This document shows positions 1 to 8,148 of a stretch of DNA of 64,000 bases, piece after piece. Location of the stretch: positions 186,001-250,000 of the forward strand of contig CASEOG010000005.1 in NCBI GenBank assembly GCA_949289575.1, read 5' to 3'. The notes beneath the pieces were generated by a model. The model was not told where the DNA came from and made no database searches. It was given only the letters and a program-made list of their open reading frames with translations. Numbering within the stretch: position 1 is the first letter of the stretch; each line of letters opens with the position of its first letter. Source of the stretch: an uncultured Spirochaetales bacterium (GTDB lineage: Bacteria > Spirochaetota > Spirochaetia > JAFGXN01). The position numbers and the translations under genes are program-made.

Positions 1-191
1 ATATCATATTTACCGGCTCCCGCCGTGAACAAATCCTGCGTAATCAGCGTCTGTCGGCCGGATGCTTCCGTATTGATTTTAAACGTATCGTCGCCGGTGT
101 AAAATCCTTCCCGAGCCGCCGCAGTCGAACATCCCGAAAATATCAGCAATACCGCCAGGCCGCAAATCATCGATTTCCATTTTAAATTCAT
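1..191 (-). CDS. Lipoprotein, N-terminal part only
   Basis: The first 63 codons of a gene running off the left edge. The protein starts MNLKWKSMICGLAVLLIFSGC, a short positive segment, a hydrophobic core and a lipobox ending at Cys, so it should be a lipid-anchored exported protein. The mature part visible here (about 40 residues, starting TAAAREGFYTGDD) matches no family I recognise. The start is supported by a ribosome binding site (GGGAGA) about 8 bases upstream and by a promoter further upstream. It is divergent from the next gene. Its function cannot be told from the fragment. Confidence 0.75.
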   Translation of the reverse strand, partial: MNLKWKSMICGLAVLLIFSGCSTAAAREGFYTGDDTFKINTEASGRQTLITQDLFTAGAGKYD

Positions 192-220
192 GATACAATT
201 CTCCCTGATACAACTGTCTT

Positions 221-249
221 ATTATAAACCCGAATGAACGAAAAAGCAA
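221..249 (-). promoter_or_regulatory. Sigma-70-type promoter of the lipoprotein gene
   Basis: On the minus strand, TTGCTT (249-244) and TATAAT (226-221) are separated by 17 bases. The start codon lies about 30 bases downstream, leaving room for the ribosome binding site. Confidence 0.6.
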
Positions 250-314
250 AAAAAAATTAATGTTATTTTACTCACTTAAAATGAGTGAACACTCTTTTAA
301 AATAGATTATATAA

Positions 315-337
315 GCCCGAAATCAACCGAATCGGGC
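315..337 (+). other. Hairpin in leader of the sigma-like gene
   Basis: GCCCGA (315-320) pairs with TCGGGC (332-337) around an 11-base loop, followed by a run of A. It lies about 58 bases before the start codon at 395. The A-run rules out a plus-strand intrinsic terminator, so its role is unknown. Confidence 0.3.
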
Positions 338-394
338 AAAAAAAACAGGAACAGAAATTGCACTTGTGTCGGACGGGAGGGAAGGAGATTCGGA

Positions 395-1240
395 ATGAAT
401 ACAAACGAAAAAATTCTGATGTACAAAGAGGGAAATCTTGCGTACATCCCCCTTCGCGACGAAATTGTCATGACCGCATACCGTTACCTGAGAAAGAGCC
501 GGTACTGTTTTAAGGAAGACGAAATCGGCGACTGCCTTTGCACCCTGATGGAGAATCTTCCCGCGCTGTTAGCCCGTTACACAGTCACAAAGGCTCCTTT
601 CGAAGCCTACTTATTTAAAACATGTAAATTATCGATTCTGGATGCCCGGCGGACCCGCAGAACAGCGGAAGCAAAAGCGGTTCTGGGAGAATACTTTAGC
701 AATGAAAGCCGGTTTTTTACCGTTGAAGAACCTTTTCGGGGATTCGAAGAAGCCGAAAAAGATTTTGTGCGTCTGCTGCGCGGCACAATGAGCCGGATTC
801 TCAAAAAATACAGGCCGTCGGACTATATTTACCGCCTTTCTCTTTTGATTATTCTTTTAAAATCGGGTTACTATCTGACCGAAGGGGAAAAAGAAAAAAT
901 ATGCAGCTGGGGAGAGTTCGACAGAGAAACCGTCGATCAATGGCTGACAGAACTCTATCTTTCGACGGAGCAGGCACGAAAAACGATTCGTTTGTGTGAA
1001 ATGCGCCGCAACCGTTATGCGTCGTTTGTTTACGAGCCTCATCTGACAGAGGCATCCCGAAGAATGAATTACAATATTATTTGCGAACGGCTGGAACGGT
1101 GGAACCGGAAACTGAATACGGTGAAAAAAGCACCCCGCAACAGCCGTATCGCCGACCTGCTTCATATCGACTGTTCCTTTATCGATCGTCTGCTTCAAAA
1201 AGTCAAAAGGGATCAAAAAAGAATCGATACTGCCGATTGA
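395..1240 (+). CDS. Sigma-70-like protein of unknown function
   Basis: A 281-residue cytoplasmic protein. I chose ATG 395 because GAAGGAG lies 8 bases upstream; the frame is open further upstream to 260. Residues about 20-90 look like sigma-70 region 2: a helical stretch, then an amphipathic segment with PFEAYLFKTCKLSILDARR, where sigma factors have a similar aromatic/basic run. The last 40 residues (SRIADLLHIDCSFIDRLLQKV) resemble the helix-turn-helix of region 4. The middle is unlike classical sigma factors. It could be a divergent ECF-type regulator or an unrelated helical protein; I infer the former only from pattern. A GCCCGA/TCGGGC hairpin (315-337) lies in the probable leader. Confidence 0.5.
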   Translation: MNTNEKILMYKEGNLAYIPLRDEIVMTAYRYLRKSRYCFKEDEIGDCLCTLMENLPALLARYTVTKAPFEAYLFKTCKLSILDARRTRRTAEAKAVLGEYFSNESRFFTVEEPFRGFEEAEKDFVRLLRGTMSRILKKYRPSDYIYRLSLLIILLKSGYYLTEGEKEKICSWGEFDRETVDQWLTELYLSTEQARKTIRLCEMRRNRYASFVYEPHLTEASRRMNYNIICERLERWNRKLNTVKKAPRNSRIADLLHIDCSFIDRLLQKVKRDQKRIDTAD

Positions 1241-1265
1241 ATTTCACATCTCTTTCTGTTATGCT
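1237..1265 (+). promoter_or_regulatory. Promoter of rdgB-pepF, leaderless geometry
   Basis: TTGAAT (1237-1242), 17 bases, TATGCT (1260-1265) with an extended TG just upstream. Only six bases separate the -10 element from the rdgB ATG at 1272, so transcription should start at or next to the start codon. The -35 overlaps the stop codon of the preceding gene. Confidence 0.6.
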
Positions 1266-1271
1266 GTTGTT

Positions 1272-1877
1272 ATGAAAATTTATCTGGCAACGGGAAACAG
1301 ACATAAGCTCGAAGAGTTCAGACTGATGTTTCCGGAACATGAAATTGTGCTTCCCGAAGATGAAGGAATCGCTTTTTCTTTCGAAGAAACGGGAAAAACT
1401 TATTTCGAAAACAGCTGCGGCAAAGCCGAAACACTGTACAAAATTGTCCGCGCTCCGGTGCTGGCCGATGACTCGGGACTTTCGGTCGACGCACTCGACG
1501 GTGCCCCCGGGATTTATTCGGCACGTTACGGCAACGAAGCCGGACTGACGCCGACACCGGCCGAGCAGATGGACCGCCTTCTGAAAGCGCTGGAACAAAC
1601 AGACGACCGGAAAGCCGCCTTTGTCTGCTGTCTGACCCTGGTAACGGGACCGCTGCGCTTTTTCTCCGTTCAGGAAACGCTGACCGGTTCGATTGCCCGC
1701 GAAAAAAGCGGCAGCGGCGGTTTCGGCTACGATCCGATTTTTCTGCCCGACGGCAGCAGCCGCACGCTGGCCTGCTACACCCCCGAAGAAAAAGCCGCGA
1801 TTTCCCACAGGGGGAAAGCCGCGGCTGCTATGCGCCGTCTGTTGACCGACGCCGACAAAGGAGTCCTTTATGAATAA
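1272..1877 (+). CDS. rdgB: Non-canonical purine NTP pyrophosphatase (RdgB/HAM1)
   Basis: A 201-residue enzyme of the Ham1/RdgB family, which hydrolyses dITP, XTP and related damaged purine nucleotides to monophosphates and keeps them out of DNA. Family motifs are all present: the N-terminal phosphate-binding ATGNRHKLEEF (residues 6-16), the acidic LADDSGLSVDAL (64-75), GFGYDPIF (about 144-151) and the C-terminal KAAISHRGKA. The length is typical. The ATG has no Shine-Dalgarno sequence and sits 6 bases after a -10 element, so the mRNA may be leaderless. It overlaps pepF downstream by 8 bases, so the two are co-transcribed and probably translationally coupled. Confidence 0.95.
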   Translation: MKIYLATGNRHKLEEFRLMFPEHEIVLPEDEGIAFSFEETGKTYFENSCGKAETLYKIVRAPVLADDSGLSVDALDGAPGIYSARYGNEAGLTPTPAEQMDRLLKALEQTDDRKAAFVCCLTLVTGPLRFFSVQETLTGSIAREKSGSGGFGYDPIFLPDGSSRTLACYTPEEKAAISHRGKAAAAMRRLLTDADKGVLYE

Positions 1878-3666
1878 AAAGACCGTCCCCGCACGCAGCG
1901 AAATCAGCCCCGAAGACCGGTGGAATCTGTCAAAACTTTATTCTTCCTTTGAAGAATGGAACGCTGCGTTCGAACAATGGAAGCAGATGCTGCCGCTCAT
2001 GACCGGTTTTCAAAACCGACTGGGCGAGAGTGCCGACACTTTAGCCGACTTTCTCGAAACCGAAGTGAAATGGGATATGGAAGAAGAGAGACTGGCTTCC
2101 TACTGTATGCTGCGCATCAGTGAAGACCTCGAAAATCAGGAAGCGCAAAAATACCATTTCATGCTGATGTCGTTTGCGACACAGGCTTCCGCACAACTGA
2201 ATTTTATTCGGGAAGAGATTCTGGCTGTTCCCGAAGAGCTTTGGCCGCAGTGGCTGGAAAACAACCGCCTCAAACCGTTTTCCGTTGCTATTGCCAAAAT
2301 CCTGCGCACACGCCCCCACGCGCTGTCGCAAAACGAAGAACGCATACTGGCGCTCTCTTCCCAATCGGGACAAACCGCCCACGACGCGTTTGAAGCGCTG
2401 ACCGACGGCGACTTCCGATTCGGGACCCTTCCGTACGAAGGCGTCGAAACGGAGCTGAGTCAGTCAACCTTTTCCGTCTTTCTGAACAGTCCCGACCGCA
2501 CCACCCGCGAAAACGCCTACCGCCGCTTCTACGCCGAATTCGAACAACACAAAAACACACTGGCCGCCCTTTACGCCGGCTCCGTTTCCCGCGATATTTT
2601 TGCGGCCCGGGCCCGTCACTACGACACCGCTCTGGAAGCGGCTCTTTTCGGAAAAGATGTTCCCGCTTCCGTCTACCGCAACCTGATCGACGAGGTCAAC
2701 CGCGGTCTGCCGGTTTTGCACCGTTACTACCGACTGAGAAAAAAACTGCTGAAACTCGACGAACTGCGCCACTACGACGTTTACGTACCGCTTGTGAGCG
2801 AAGTCAAAATGAAGCATACCTATGAAGAAGCGGTCGAACTGGTCTGCAAAGCACTGCAGCCGCTCGGCGATGAATATGTCTCGATTCTCAAAAACGGACT
2901 TCTCAACGGCTGGGTCGACCGTTACGAAAACAAAGGCAAACGCTCCGGCGCCTTCTCTGCCGGCACCTTCACATCGGATCCCTATATCCTGATGAACTAT
3001 AAAGATGATGTTTTACGCGATGTTTTCACCCTGATTCACGAAAGCGGGCACTCGATGCACTCCTACTACTGTTCCCGCTCCAATCCGTTTCAGCATTACG
3101 ATTACACCATTTTCGAAGCCGAAACGGCATCGACCTTCAACGAACAGCTGCTGGCCGAATATCTTAAGAAAACGGAATCCGACCCGAAAGTCAAAGCTTA
3201 CGTCATCGGAAAACAGATCGACGATATGATAGCGACACTGTTCCGTCAGACCATGTTTGCCGAATTCGAACTGATCTGTCACGAAACGGCCGAACAGGGC
3301 GGAGCGTTGACACTCGACTTTTTCCGCTCGACTTACAGAAAATTACTGGAAAAATATTTCGGTCCGGAGATGATCTTCGAAGAAGAAAGCGATCTCGAAT
3401 GTCTGCGCATTCCCCATTTTTACAGAGCTTACTATGTCTTTCAGTATGCAACCGGCATTTCGGCCGCCGTAGCCTTGGCAAAAGGAGTCCTTTCGGGAGA
3501 CAGCGGAAAACGGGATCGTTACTTTACGTTCCTGAAAACGGGCGGCTCACTCTTCCCCATCGAATCACTGAAGCAGGCCGGCATCGATATGACACAGCCG
3601 CAACCGGTCCGGGAAGCGGTCGCTTACTTCGAAGAACTGCTGAATGAATTCGAAACTTTTTTTTGA
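1870..3666 (+). CDS. pepF: Oligoendopeptidase F (M3 family zinc peptidase)
   Basis: A 598-residue M3-family oligopeptidase acting in the cytoplasm on short peptides. The zinc site is complete: HESGH at residues 390-394 (the HExxH motif) and the third ligand in the downstream segment FEAETASTFNEQLL. The length and the tail of the protein (RIPHFYRAYYVFQYATGI) match PepF. AAAGGAG precedes the start inside the end of rdgB. The 8-base overlap with rdgB marks a two-gene operon. There is no signal peptide. Function as a general peptide-recycling enzyme is inferred from the family; the substrate range cannot be told. Confidence 0.95.
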   Translation: MNKKTVPARSEISPEDRWNLSKLYSSFEEWNAAFEQWKQMLPLMTGFQNRLGESADTLADFLETEVKWDMEEERLASYCMLRISEDLENQEAQKYHFMLMSFATQASAQLNFIREEILAVPEELWPQWLENNRLKPFSVAIAKILRTRPHALSQNEERILALSSQSGQTAHDAFEALTDGDFRFGTLPYEGVETELSQSTFSVFLNSPDRTTRENAYRRFYAEFEQHKNTLAALYAGSVSRDIFAARARHYDTALEAALFGKDVPASVYRNLIDEVNRGLPVLHRYYRLRKKLLKLDELRHYDVYVPLVSEVKMKHTYEEAVELVCKALQPLGDEYVSILKNGLLNGWVDRYENKGKRSGAFSAGTFTSDPYILMNYKDDVLRDVFTLIHESGHSMHSYYCSRSNPFQHYDYTIFEAETASTFNEQLLAEYLKKTESDPKVKAYVIGKQIDDMIATLFRQTMFAEFELICHETAEQGGALTLDFFRSTYRKLLEKYFGPEMIFEEESDLECLRIPHFYRAYYVFQYATGISAAVALAKGVLSGDSGKRDRYFTFLKTGGSLFPIESLKQAGIDMTQPQPVREAVAYFEELLNEFETFF

Positions 3667-3740
3667 TTGCCAAACCGTTATTTTCGAAGTAAAATAACAG
3701 GTAGAATTTCATACCATTTTACCGATTATAGAGGAATCCG

Positions 3741-4286
3741 ATGAAAATTTTAAAGAAAGAAATTCACCCCGGAAAAAAACGGATTAAGAATTTTTATGTC
3801 TCCGTGATGCTCTGGTTTGTCGGCCGCGCCCTTCAGGCCGTTTCGAAAATCGATCCGGAAGTTCGGAAAGAAATTGCCGATTTGCCCGAGAACTGTCTGA
3901 TCGGTATGTCCGTTTATCCGTTCGGAGAACCGGGACAGAAAGCGCCGGCTATGTTTGTCCGCAAAACCGGTGTCGACCGTTTCCGTTTCGAAGGCAGAAA
4001 GGCGCCTGCCGACAAACCCGATTTTTTAATTACCTTTAAAAATATCGATACGGCCATGCTGGTGCTCACATTCCGCGAAAAAACAACCGAAGCCCAGGCG
4101 TACGCCCGCTTTACCGCCGACGGTCCGCTGGCTATTGCCTGCACCTTTGTCAGAATTTTAAACCGCACCGAAATTTATCTGCTTCCCAAACCGATTGCCC
4201 TTTGTGCCGTTCGGCGCTACGACAGTCCGAAACACAAGCACTCGAACCGGATTCGTCTGTACGTTCGAACCGTTTTGGGTTTTTGA
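3741..4286 (+). CDS. Small basic protein, possibly SCP2-like
   Basis: A 181-residue protein starting at ATG 3741 behind GAGG. The N-terminal 20 residues are very basic (KKEIHPGKKRIKNFY), followed by a moderately hydrophobic segment (VSVMLWFVGRALQAV). The region around residues 85-145 (DKPDFLITFKNIDTAMLVLTF ... FTADGPLAIACTFVRIL) has the look of SCP2-type sterol-carrier domains, which bind lipid or acyl chains; this is a weak resemblance. It lies 67 bases before the degenerate dehydrogenase gene in the same direction, with possible RNA hairpins between them, so it may be the first gene of the alcohol dehydrogenase operon. Function unknown. Confidence 0.6.
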   Translation: MKILKKEIHPGKKRIKNFYVSVMLWFVGRALQAVSKIDPEVRKEIADLPENCLIGMSVYPFGEPGQKAPAMFVRKTGVDRFRFEGRKAPADKPDFLITFKNIDTAMLVLTFREKTTEAQAYARFTADGPLAIACTFVRILNRTEIYLLPKPIALCAVRRYDSPKHKHSNRIRLYVRTVLGF

Positions 4287-4299
4287 GGAAGAAAAGAAT

Positions 4300-4331
4300 C
4301 CGTTTCACCCGAAACGGTCTCCGTTTTCGGG
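4300..4331 (+). promoter_or_regulatory. Two mutually exclusive hairpins
   Basis: CCGTTTC (4300-4306) can pair with GAAACGG (4311-4317). Alternatively CCCGAAACGG (4308-4317) can pair with CCGTTTTCGGG (4321-4331), with one bulged base. The two structures share 4308-4317, so only one can form at a time. They precede the ribosome binding site of the gene at 4353. There is no T-run, so this could control RNA stability or translation rather than termination. Confidence 0.35.
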
Positions 4332-4352
4332 AAATGCTTAAGGAGTGATTTT

Positions 4353-5480
4353 ATGAACGAAACCGTTTACCGTAATTTTTATGTCGGAAGCAAAATCATA
4401 TCCGGCCGTTACGCTCTGGAAACGCTCAGTTTCGAACTTTTGCAGCAGAATGCCCGGCGGCCGCTTTGCCTGATTCCGGAGACGGAAAAAGCCGCTGCCG
4501 GAACAATCCGGAAGGCGTTGAAGTCGACCGTCACCGTTATCGGGGCCGTATTGATCTGCGGCCGCGACGAAAGCGATTTGCCCGAAAAAATAGCGGAAGT
4601 CTACCGCGAACAGAACTGCGATTCCCTGATTGCCGTTGCCGAAGCGTCTCTGATGTACGCCGTGAAAAGTGCCCGGCTGAAACTGTCCGCGGGAAAGACC
4701 GCCGCCGAAATCGGCCGGACGGCGGCCGCCTCCGAAATTACGGAACTGCCGCCGCAACAGGTCGTTCCGCTGTTCGCCGTTGCCGTTCCCTCGGTCGAGG
4801 CGACATACTACCCGCACGAATTGAATCTGGGCGAAAAACGCATTCTCTCGCCGGCACTCTTTGCGAACACCGTTTTCGTCGATCCGCGGATTACAAAAAA
4901 AGCTTCCGCCCGCAAAGAATGGCGCAAGCCGGCAGCCGCAGCCCTCATGACAGCCGTTTGGGCCCTGTCGGATATGCAGTCTCATCCGGCTGCCAGAGCC
5001 TGTGCCCTGTCCGCCATCGGACAGGTTTGCGAGGCGCTGACGGCCCGTTCCCGTGCGGAACAGACGAGGCTCGTCTGCAATGCTCAGATTTTCTCCAAAA
5101 CGGCACTGATTAACTCCCGTCCGTTTCCCGCCGTCGAACTCCTGCCGCTGATTCAGGTCTCCGAAGAGGTCCGCATCGGGATTCTAAAAACCGTTTTTGA
5201 AAAGGAACTTACCGGACTGTCGTTCGGTTACGCCGACCTGACACAGGCCGTTCTGACGCTTTGCGGAACCGGATCGTTCGACAATTCTTCTCCGCAAACC
5301 GTTAAGAACTCATTTACGAACGCCGTTTCGGCTCTTTTGGAAAAGCTTTTTCCCGGGAAACCGGCTGCCGGTTCCGTAATCTGGAAACAGACAGCGGAAG
5401 CACTTCCCTCTTCTTATCTGAACGATACGGACCTCAAAAACGAGTGTCTCGCATTTCTGCAATCCCAAATCGGAGAGTGA
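4353..5480 (+). CDS. Degenerate iron-alcohol-dehydrogenase paralogue
   Basis: A 375-residue protein that aligns by eye with the true dehydrogenase encoded next to it but has lost its catalytic features. The NAD-binding stretch DAILAIGGGSVIDTAKG of the neighbour appears here as DSLIAVAEASLMYAVKS, with the GGGS loop gone. The DPRVT segment survives as VFVDPRITKKAS, but the metal-binding His residues and the PTTSGSGSE loop are missing. The reading frame is intact with a good ribosome binding site (AAGGAGTG), so it is expressed rather than decayed. It probably serves as a non-catalytic partner or regulator of the active enzyme, whose start follows 2 bases after its stop. Confidence 0.7.
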   Translation: MNETVYRNFYVGSKIISGRYALETLSFELLQQNARRPLCLIPETEKAAAGTIRKALKSTVTVIGAVLICGRDESDLPEKIAEVYREQNCDSLIAVAEASLMYAVKSARLKLSAGKTAAEIGRTAAASEITELPPQQVVPLFAVAVPSVEATYYPHELNLGEKRILSPALFANTVFVDPRITKKASARKEWRKPAAAALMTAVWALSDMQSHPAARACALSAIGQVCEALTARSRAEQTRLVCNAQIFSKTALINSRPFPAVELLPLIQVSEEVRIGILKTVFEKELTGLSFGYADLTQAVLTLCGTGSFDNSSPQTVKNSFTNAVSALLEKLFPGKPAAGSVIWKQTAEALPSSYLNDTDLKNECLAFLQSQIGE

Positions 5481-5482
5481 CC

Positions 5483-6715
5483 ATGAAAACGCTACCCTAT
5501 TTCGAATTTCAATCCAAAGTCAAAATATTGGCCGGAGACGGCCGTCTCGAGAAAATCGGAGAAGAACTGGAAAAACTGGGATCCCGTTGCCCGATGATTC
5601 TTTCCAGCCGAACAATCGCCCGCAGCGGCATCCCCGAAATGATTGCCGGCGGTTACAGGCAGGGAATGTCAACGGGTGTTATCGATACCGATATTCCGGC
5701 CGACTCCGATTTGGAAACCGTTAAACGGCTGACGGCTCTTTACAAAGAAAAAAATTGCGATGCGATTCTGGCAATCGGCGGCGGGTCCGTTATCGACACA
5801 GCCAAAGGTGTCAATATCGCCGTCTCTCTCGACTGTCCCGAAGGAGACATCAACCCCTACGCGGGAGCCGGCATGGTTAAACAAAAGCTCAAACCGCTGA
5901 TTGTGGTGCCGACCACTTCCGGCTCCGGTTCCGAAGCGACCATTGTGGCGGTTATCGCCGACCGGAAACAGTCGAAAAAACTGATTTTCACTTCACCGTT
6001 TCTGTTACCGGACATCGCCGTCCTTGACCCGCGGGTGACGGTCTCCTTACCGCCGCTGCTGACAGCGCAAACCGGAATGGATGCGCTGACCCATGCCTGC
6101 GAAGCTTTTTTCTGTCTGGCACACAATCCCCTCAGCGACTCGTTTGCACTGGAAGCCATCCGAAAAATCGCCGAGTACCTGCCGCGCGCTGTTGCCTCTC
6201 CCGAGGACACAAAAGCCCGATTGGAAATGGCGATTGCCTCCAATTTGGCCGGAATTGCCTTCTCCAATTCGATGGTCGGCATGGTACACACTCTCGGACA
6301 CACCGTCGGAGCCATTACCCATGTCCCCCACGGCGCCTGCATGGCGATTCTGCTTCCCTATGCGATGGAATACAATGCCCGAAAAGAACCGGAGCGCATC
6401 GGCTACCTGCTGCAGGCACTGGAAAACGAAAAAATTTTTCTGGAAACACCTAAGGAACAGCGTCCCCGCGCCGCTGCCGACGCGGTGCGCCGCCTGAATG
6501 CCGAATTGAAAAAACTGACCGGCGGTGCTCACGCTGTCTGTTTCAAAGAATACCGTGACAGAGACGGAAACAGTCCCGTTACGGAAGAACTGCTGCCGAA
6601 AATCGCCTACGAAGCGGTCAACGACGGTTCGGTGTTTTACAACCCCGAGGAACTGTCGCGGGAAGATGCATTACGGGTGCTGACGGCCGCCTACGAAGGA
6701 ACGCAGCTTAACTGA
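5483..6715 (+). CDS. Iron-containing alcohol dehydrogenase (group III)
   Basis: A 410-residue NAD(P)-dependent dehydrogenase of the Fe-ADH family, converting an alcohol to an aldehyde or the reverse in fermentation. The cofactor motif GGGSVIDTAKG is at residues 99-109 and PTTSGSGSEAT at 143-153. The iron ligands appear as D200 and H204 in GMDALTHACEAF, and two further His in GMVHTLGHTVGAITHVPHG. I start it at ATG 5483, preceded by GGAGAG at the end of the upstream gene; the frame is open a little further. The substrate is not evident: butanol, lactaldehyde and propanediol enzymes all share these motifs. The convergent HAD gene overlaps its last 8 bases. Confidence 0.9.
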   Translation: MKTLPYFEFQSKVKILAGDGRLEKIGEELEKLGSRCPMILSSRTIARSGIPEMIAGGYRQGMSTGVIDTDIPADSDLETVKRLTALYKEKNCDAILAIGGGSVIDTAKGVNIAVSLDCPEGDINPYAGAGMVKQKLKPLIVVPTTSGSGSEATIVAVIADRKQSKKLIFTSPFLLPDIAVLDPRVTVSLPPLLTAQTGMDALTHACEAFFCLAHNPLSDSFALEAIRKIAEYLPRAVASPEDTKARLEMAIASNLAGIAFSNSMVGMVHTLGHTVGAITHVPHGACMAILLPYAMEYNARKEPERIGYLLQALENEKIFLETPKEQRPRAAADAVRRLNAELKKLTGGAHAVCFKEYRDRDGNSPVTEELLPKIAYEAVNDGSVFYNPEELSREDALRVLTAAYEGTQLN

Positions 6716-7349
6716 AATCCAAAATTTGACACATATCCGAAACCGTATAATCGGGAGGCGGATTGCCGGGATCGGCCGGACTCCATGCGGTAAAACAGAC
6801 CGCTGTTCCGGCGGCCCGCCCCGCCTGCATATCGAAAACGGCATCGCCGATAAAAAGCGTCTCTTCCGGATGACTGTTCAACAGACGCATTGCCTCCAGG
6901 ACAGGTTCCGGTTGCGGTTTGTGTTTTGCGGTGTGGTCGGGCGTCACCACCACCGGAAACAGCGGCCTTAAACCGAACCATTCGAGAAACGGACCGCCGG
7001 ACTCCAACGTCCGCGATGTCACGATTCCCAGCTTTTTCCCTCGTCGGGCCAGCTCCGGCACCGTTTCGGCCACACCGGGACACAAACGCAGCTTATCACG
7101 AAAAATCTCCAGCTGATGCTTCATATGCTCGCGGCGGATTTTTCCGTAAAGCCCGTCATCCACCGTACCGAAAAAATGGTCGATCTGCTTCCGATACGGA
7201 ATTCCGATCAGACGATTAATTTCCTCATCGCTGACCGAAACCGGGCCGCCGAATTTTTCGAATGTATCGCGAAAACAGGTGATAATCATCTGCCGCGTAT
7301 CAATCAACGTTCCGTCCAAATCAAACAAATAGGTCTCAAACTCTTTCAA
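6708..7349 (-). CDS. HAD-family phosphatase (Gph/PpaX-like)
   Basis: A 213-residue haloacid-dehalogenase-type phosphatase. Motif I is FDLDGTLID with nucleophile and acid at D10 and D12; motif II is GIVTSRT; motif III is the Lys in KHKPQPEPV; motif IV is FIGDAVFDMQAG. Between motifs I and II lies an alpha-helical cap, as in phosphoglycolate phosphatase and pyrophosphatase PpaX. The start is a TTG at 7349, one base after the stop of the upstream gene, with GGAG 9 bases before it; the long open frame upstream is antiparallel shadow. It is the last gene of a cheX-metallopeptidase-HAD operon. The physiological substrate cannot be read from sequence. Confidence 0.85.
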   Translation of the reverse strand: MKEFETYLFDLDGTLIDTRQMIITCFRDTFEKFGGPVSVSDEEINRLIGIPYRKQIDHFFGTVDDGLYGKIRREHMKHQLEIFRDKLRLCPGVAETVPELARRGKKLGIVTSRTLESGGPFLEWFGLRPLFPVVVTPDHTAKHKPQPEPVLEAMRLLNSHPEETLFIGDAVFDMQAGRAAGTAVCFTAWSPADPGNPPPDYTVSDMCQILDFS

Positions 7350-7350
7350 A

Positions 7351-8148
7351 TCAGCGCTCCAAACGGGCAACGACCTCTTCGAGCCGCTTTTCGAGATTGG
7401 CAATCGTGCGTTCCAACCGGTTCTTTTCCGCCAAAAGAGCCTCTTTTTCATCCCCGACTTTCTTCCCCGCTTTCGGCAAAAAGAGTTCCTTGACAAAATC
7501 GGACGATTTTCCCTCGCGAAATGCCTCCTGCGCCTCGGACAGCATCTCCTCATCCCGAATCCGGGTCAGCGTTTTCAGATTTTCCCAGCCGAGCGAAGGA
7601 TCCGGGTTCGATGATGAGGAAACCGTTATCATCGCATTGGCCTCCGTCCGAGGCAACCCCAGACAGCGGTCGACAAAATCCTCGAAACGAACCCCTTTCT
7701 CCAGACACAGCTGACGCACCCGATTCAACTCACGGCCGAATTCCAGCATAAAAGCCGCATTGGTCGTCAAATATTTTTCTTTCAGCAGCTTCGCCGCTGC
7801 CGTCAGCTCGGGATCGGTTCGGTAAAGCGGACGATAAACTCCTTTTGCTTCCGCTTCATCCAATAACGTGTGAAAAAGCGCCCAAAACGAACGGGAATGA
7901 CAGCGCGATCCGGGAACGGTATTCAACGAATTTTCACAGGACTGCAGATGGTGAGCATATTCGTGAATCGCCGTATACAGCATATCGGTGTCGTTTTTGA
8001 AATTTTTATTATGGATGTAGATGGTTCGCTCTTCGTAACGATAGAATCCGTTAACCTTTTTACTGGCCTTCCCCGTCATAACAACGGAAAATTCTTCCTC
8101 GGGTTTTCTGATCCGGAGAAGAAACTCTTTGATTTGATCCTGATTCAT
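7351..8148 (-). CDS. Putative zinc metallopeptidase-like protein
   Basis: A 265-residue cytoplasmic protein. Residues 62-66 read HEYAH, an HExxH zinc signature, in the context TAIHEYAHHLQSC, and a further His lies at 67. The preceding part (residues 20-50) would form beta strands ending IYIHNKNF, as in small SprT- or ImmA-like metallopeptidases. No obvious downstream Glu ligand stands out, though several Glu are present. The last 40 residues form a charged coiled coil (KEALLAEKNRLERTIANLEK). The start ATG overlaps the stop of cheX by 4 bases, so the two are coupled. I cannot name the family; peptidase activity is inferred from the motif alone. Confidence 0.65.
   Translation of the reverse strand: MNQDQIKEFLLRIRKPEEEFSVVMTGKASKKVNGFYRYEERTIYIHNKNFKNDTDMLYTAIHEYAHHLQSCENSLNTVPGSRCHSRSFWALFHTLLDEAEAKGVYRPLYRTDPELTAAAKLLKEKYLTTNAAFMLEFGRELNRVRQLCLEKGVRFEDFVDRCLGLPRTEANAMITVSSSSNPDPSLGWENLKTLTRIRDEEMLSEAQEAFREGKSSDFVKELFLPKAGKKVGDEKEALLAEKNRLERTIANLEKRLEEVVARLER

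Noticed and set aside
7350-7553. An N-terminal extension of the HAD phosphatase
   Set aside because: It reads across the coding sequence of the upstream gene. The HAD domain begins directly after TTG 7349, which has a ribosome binding site.
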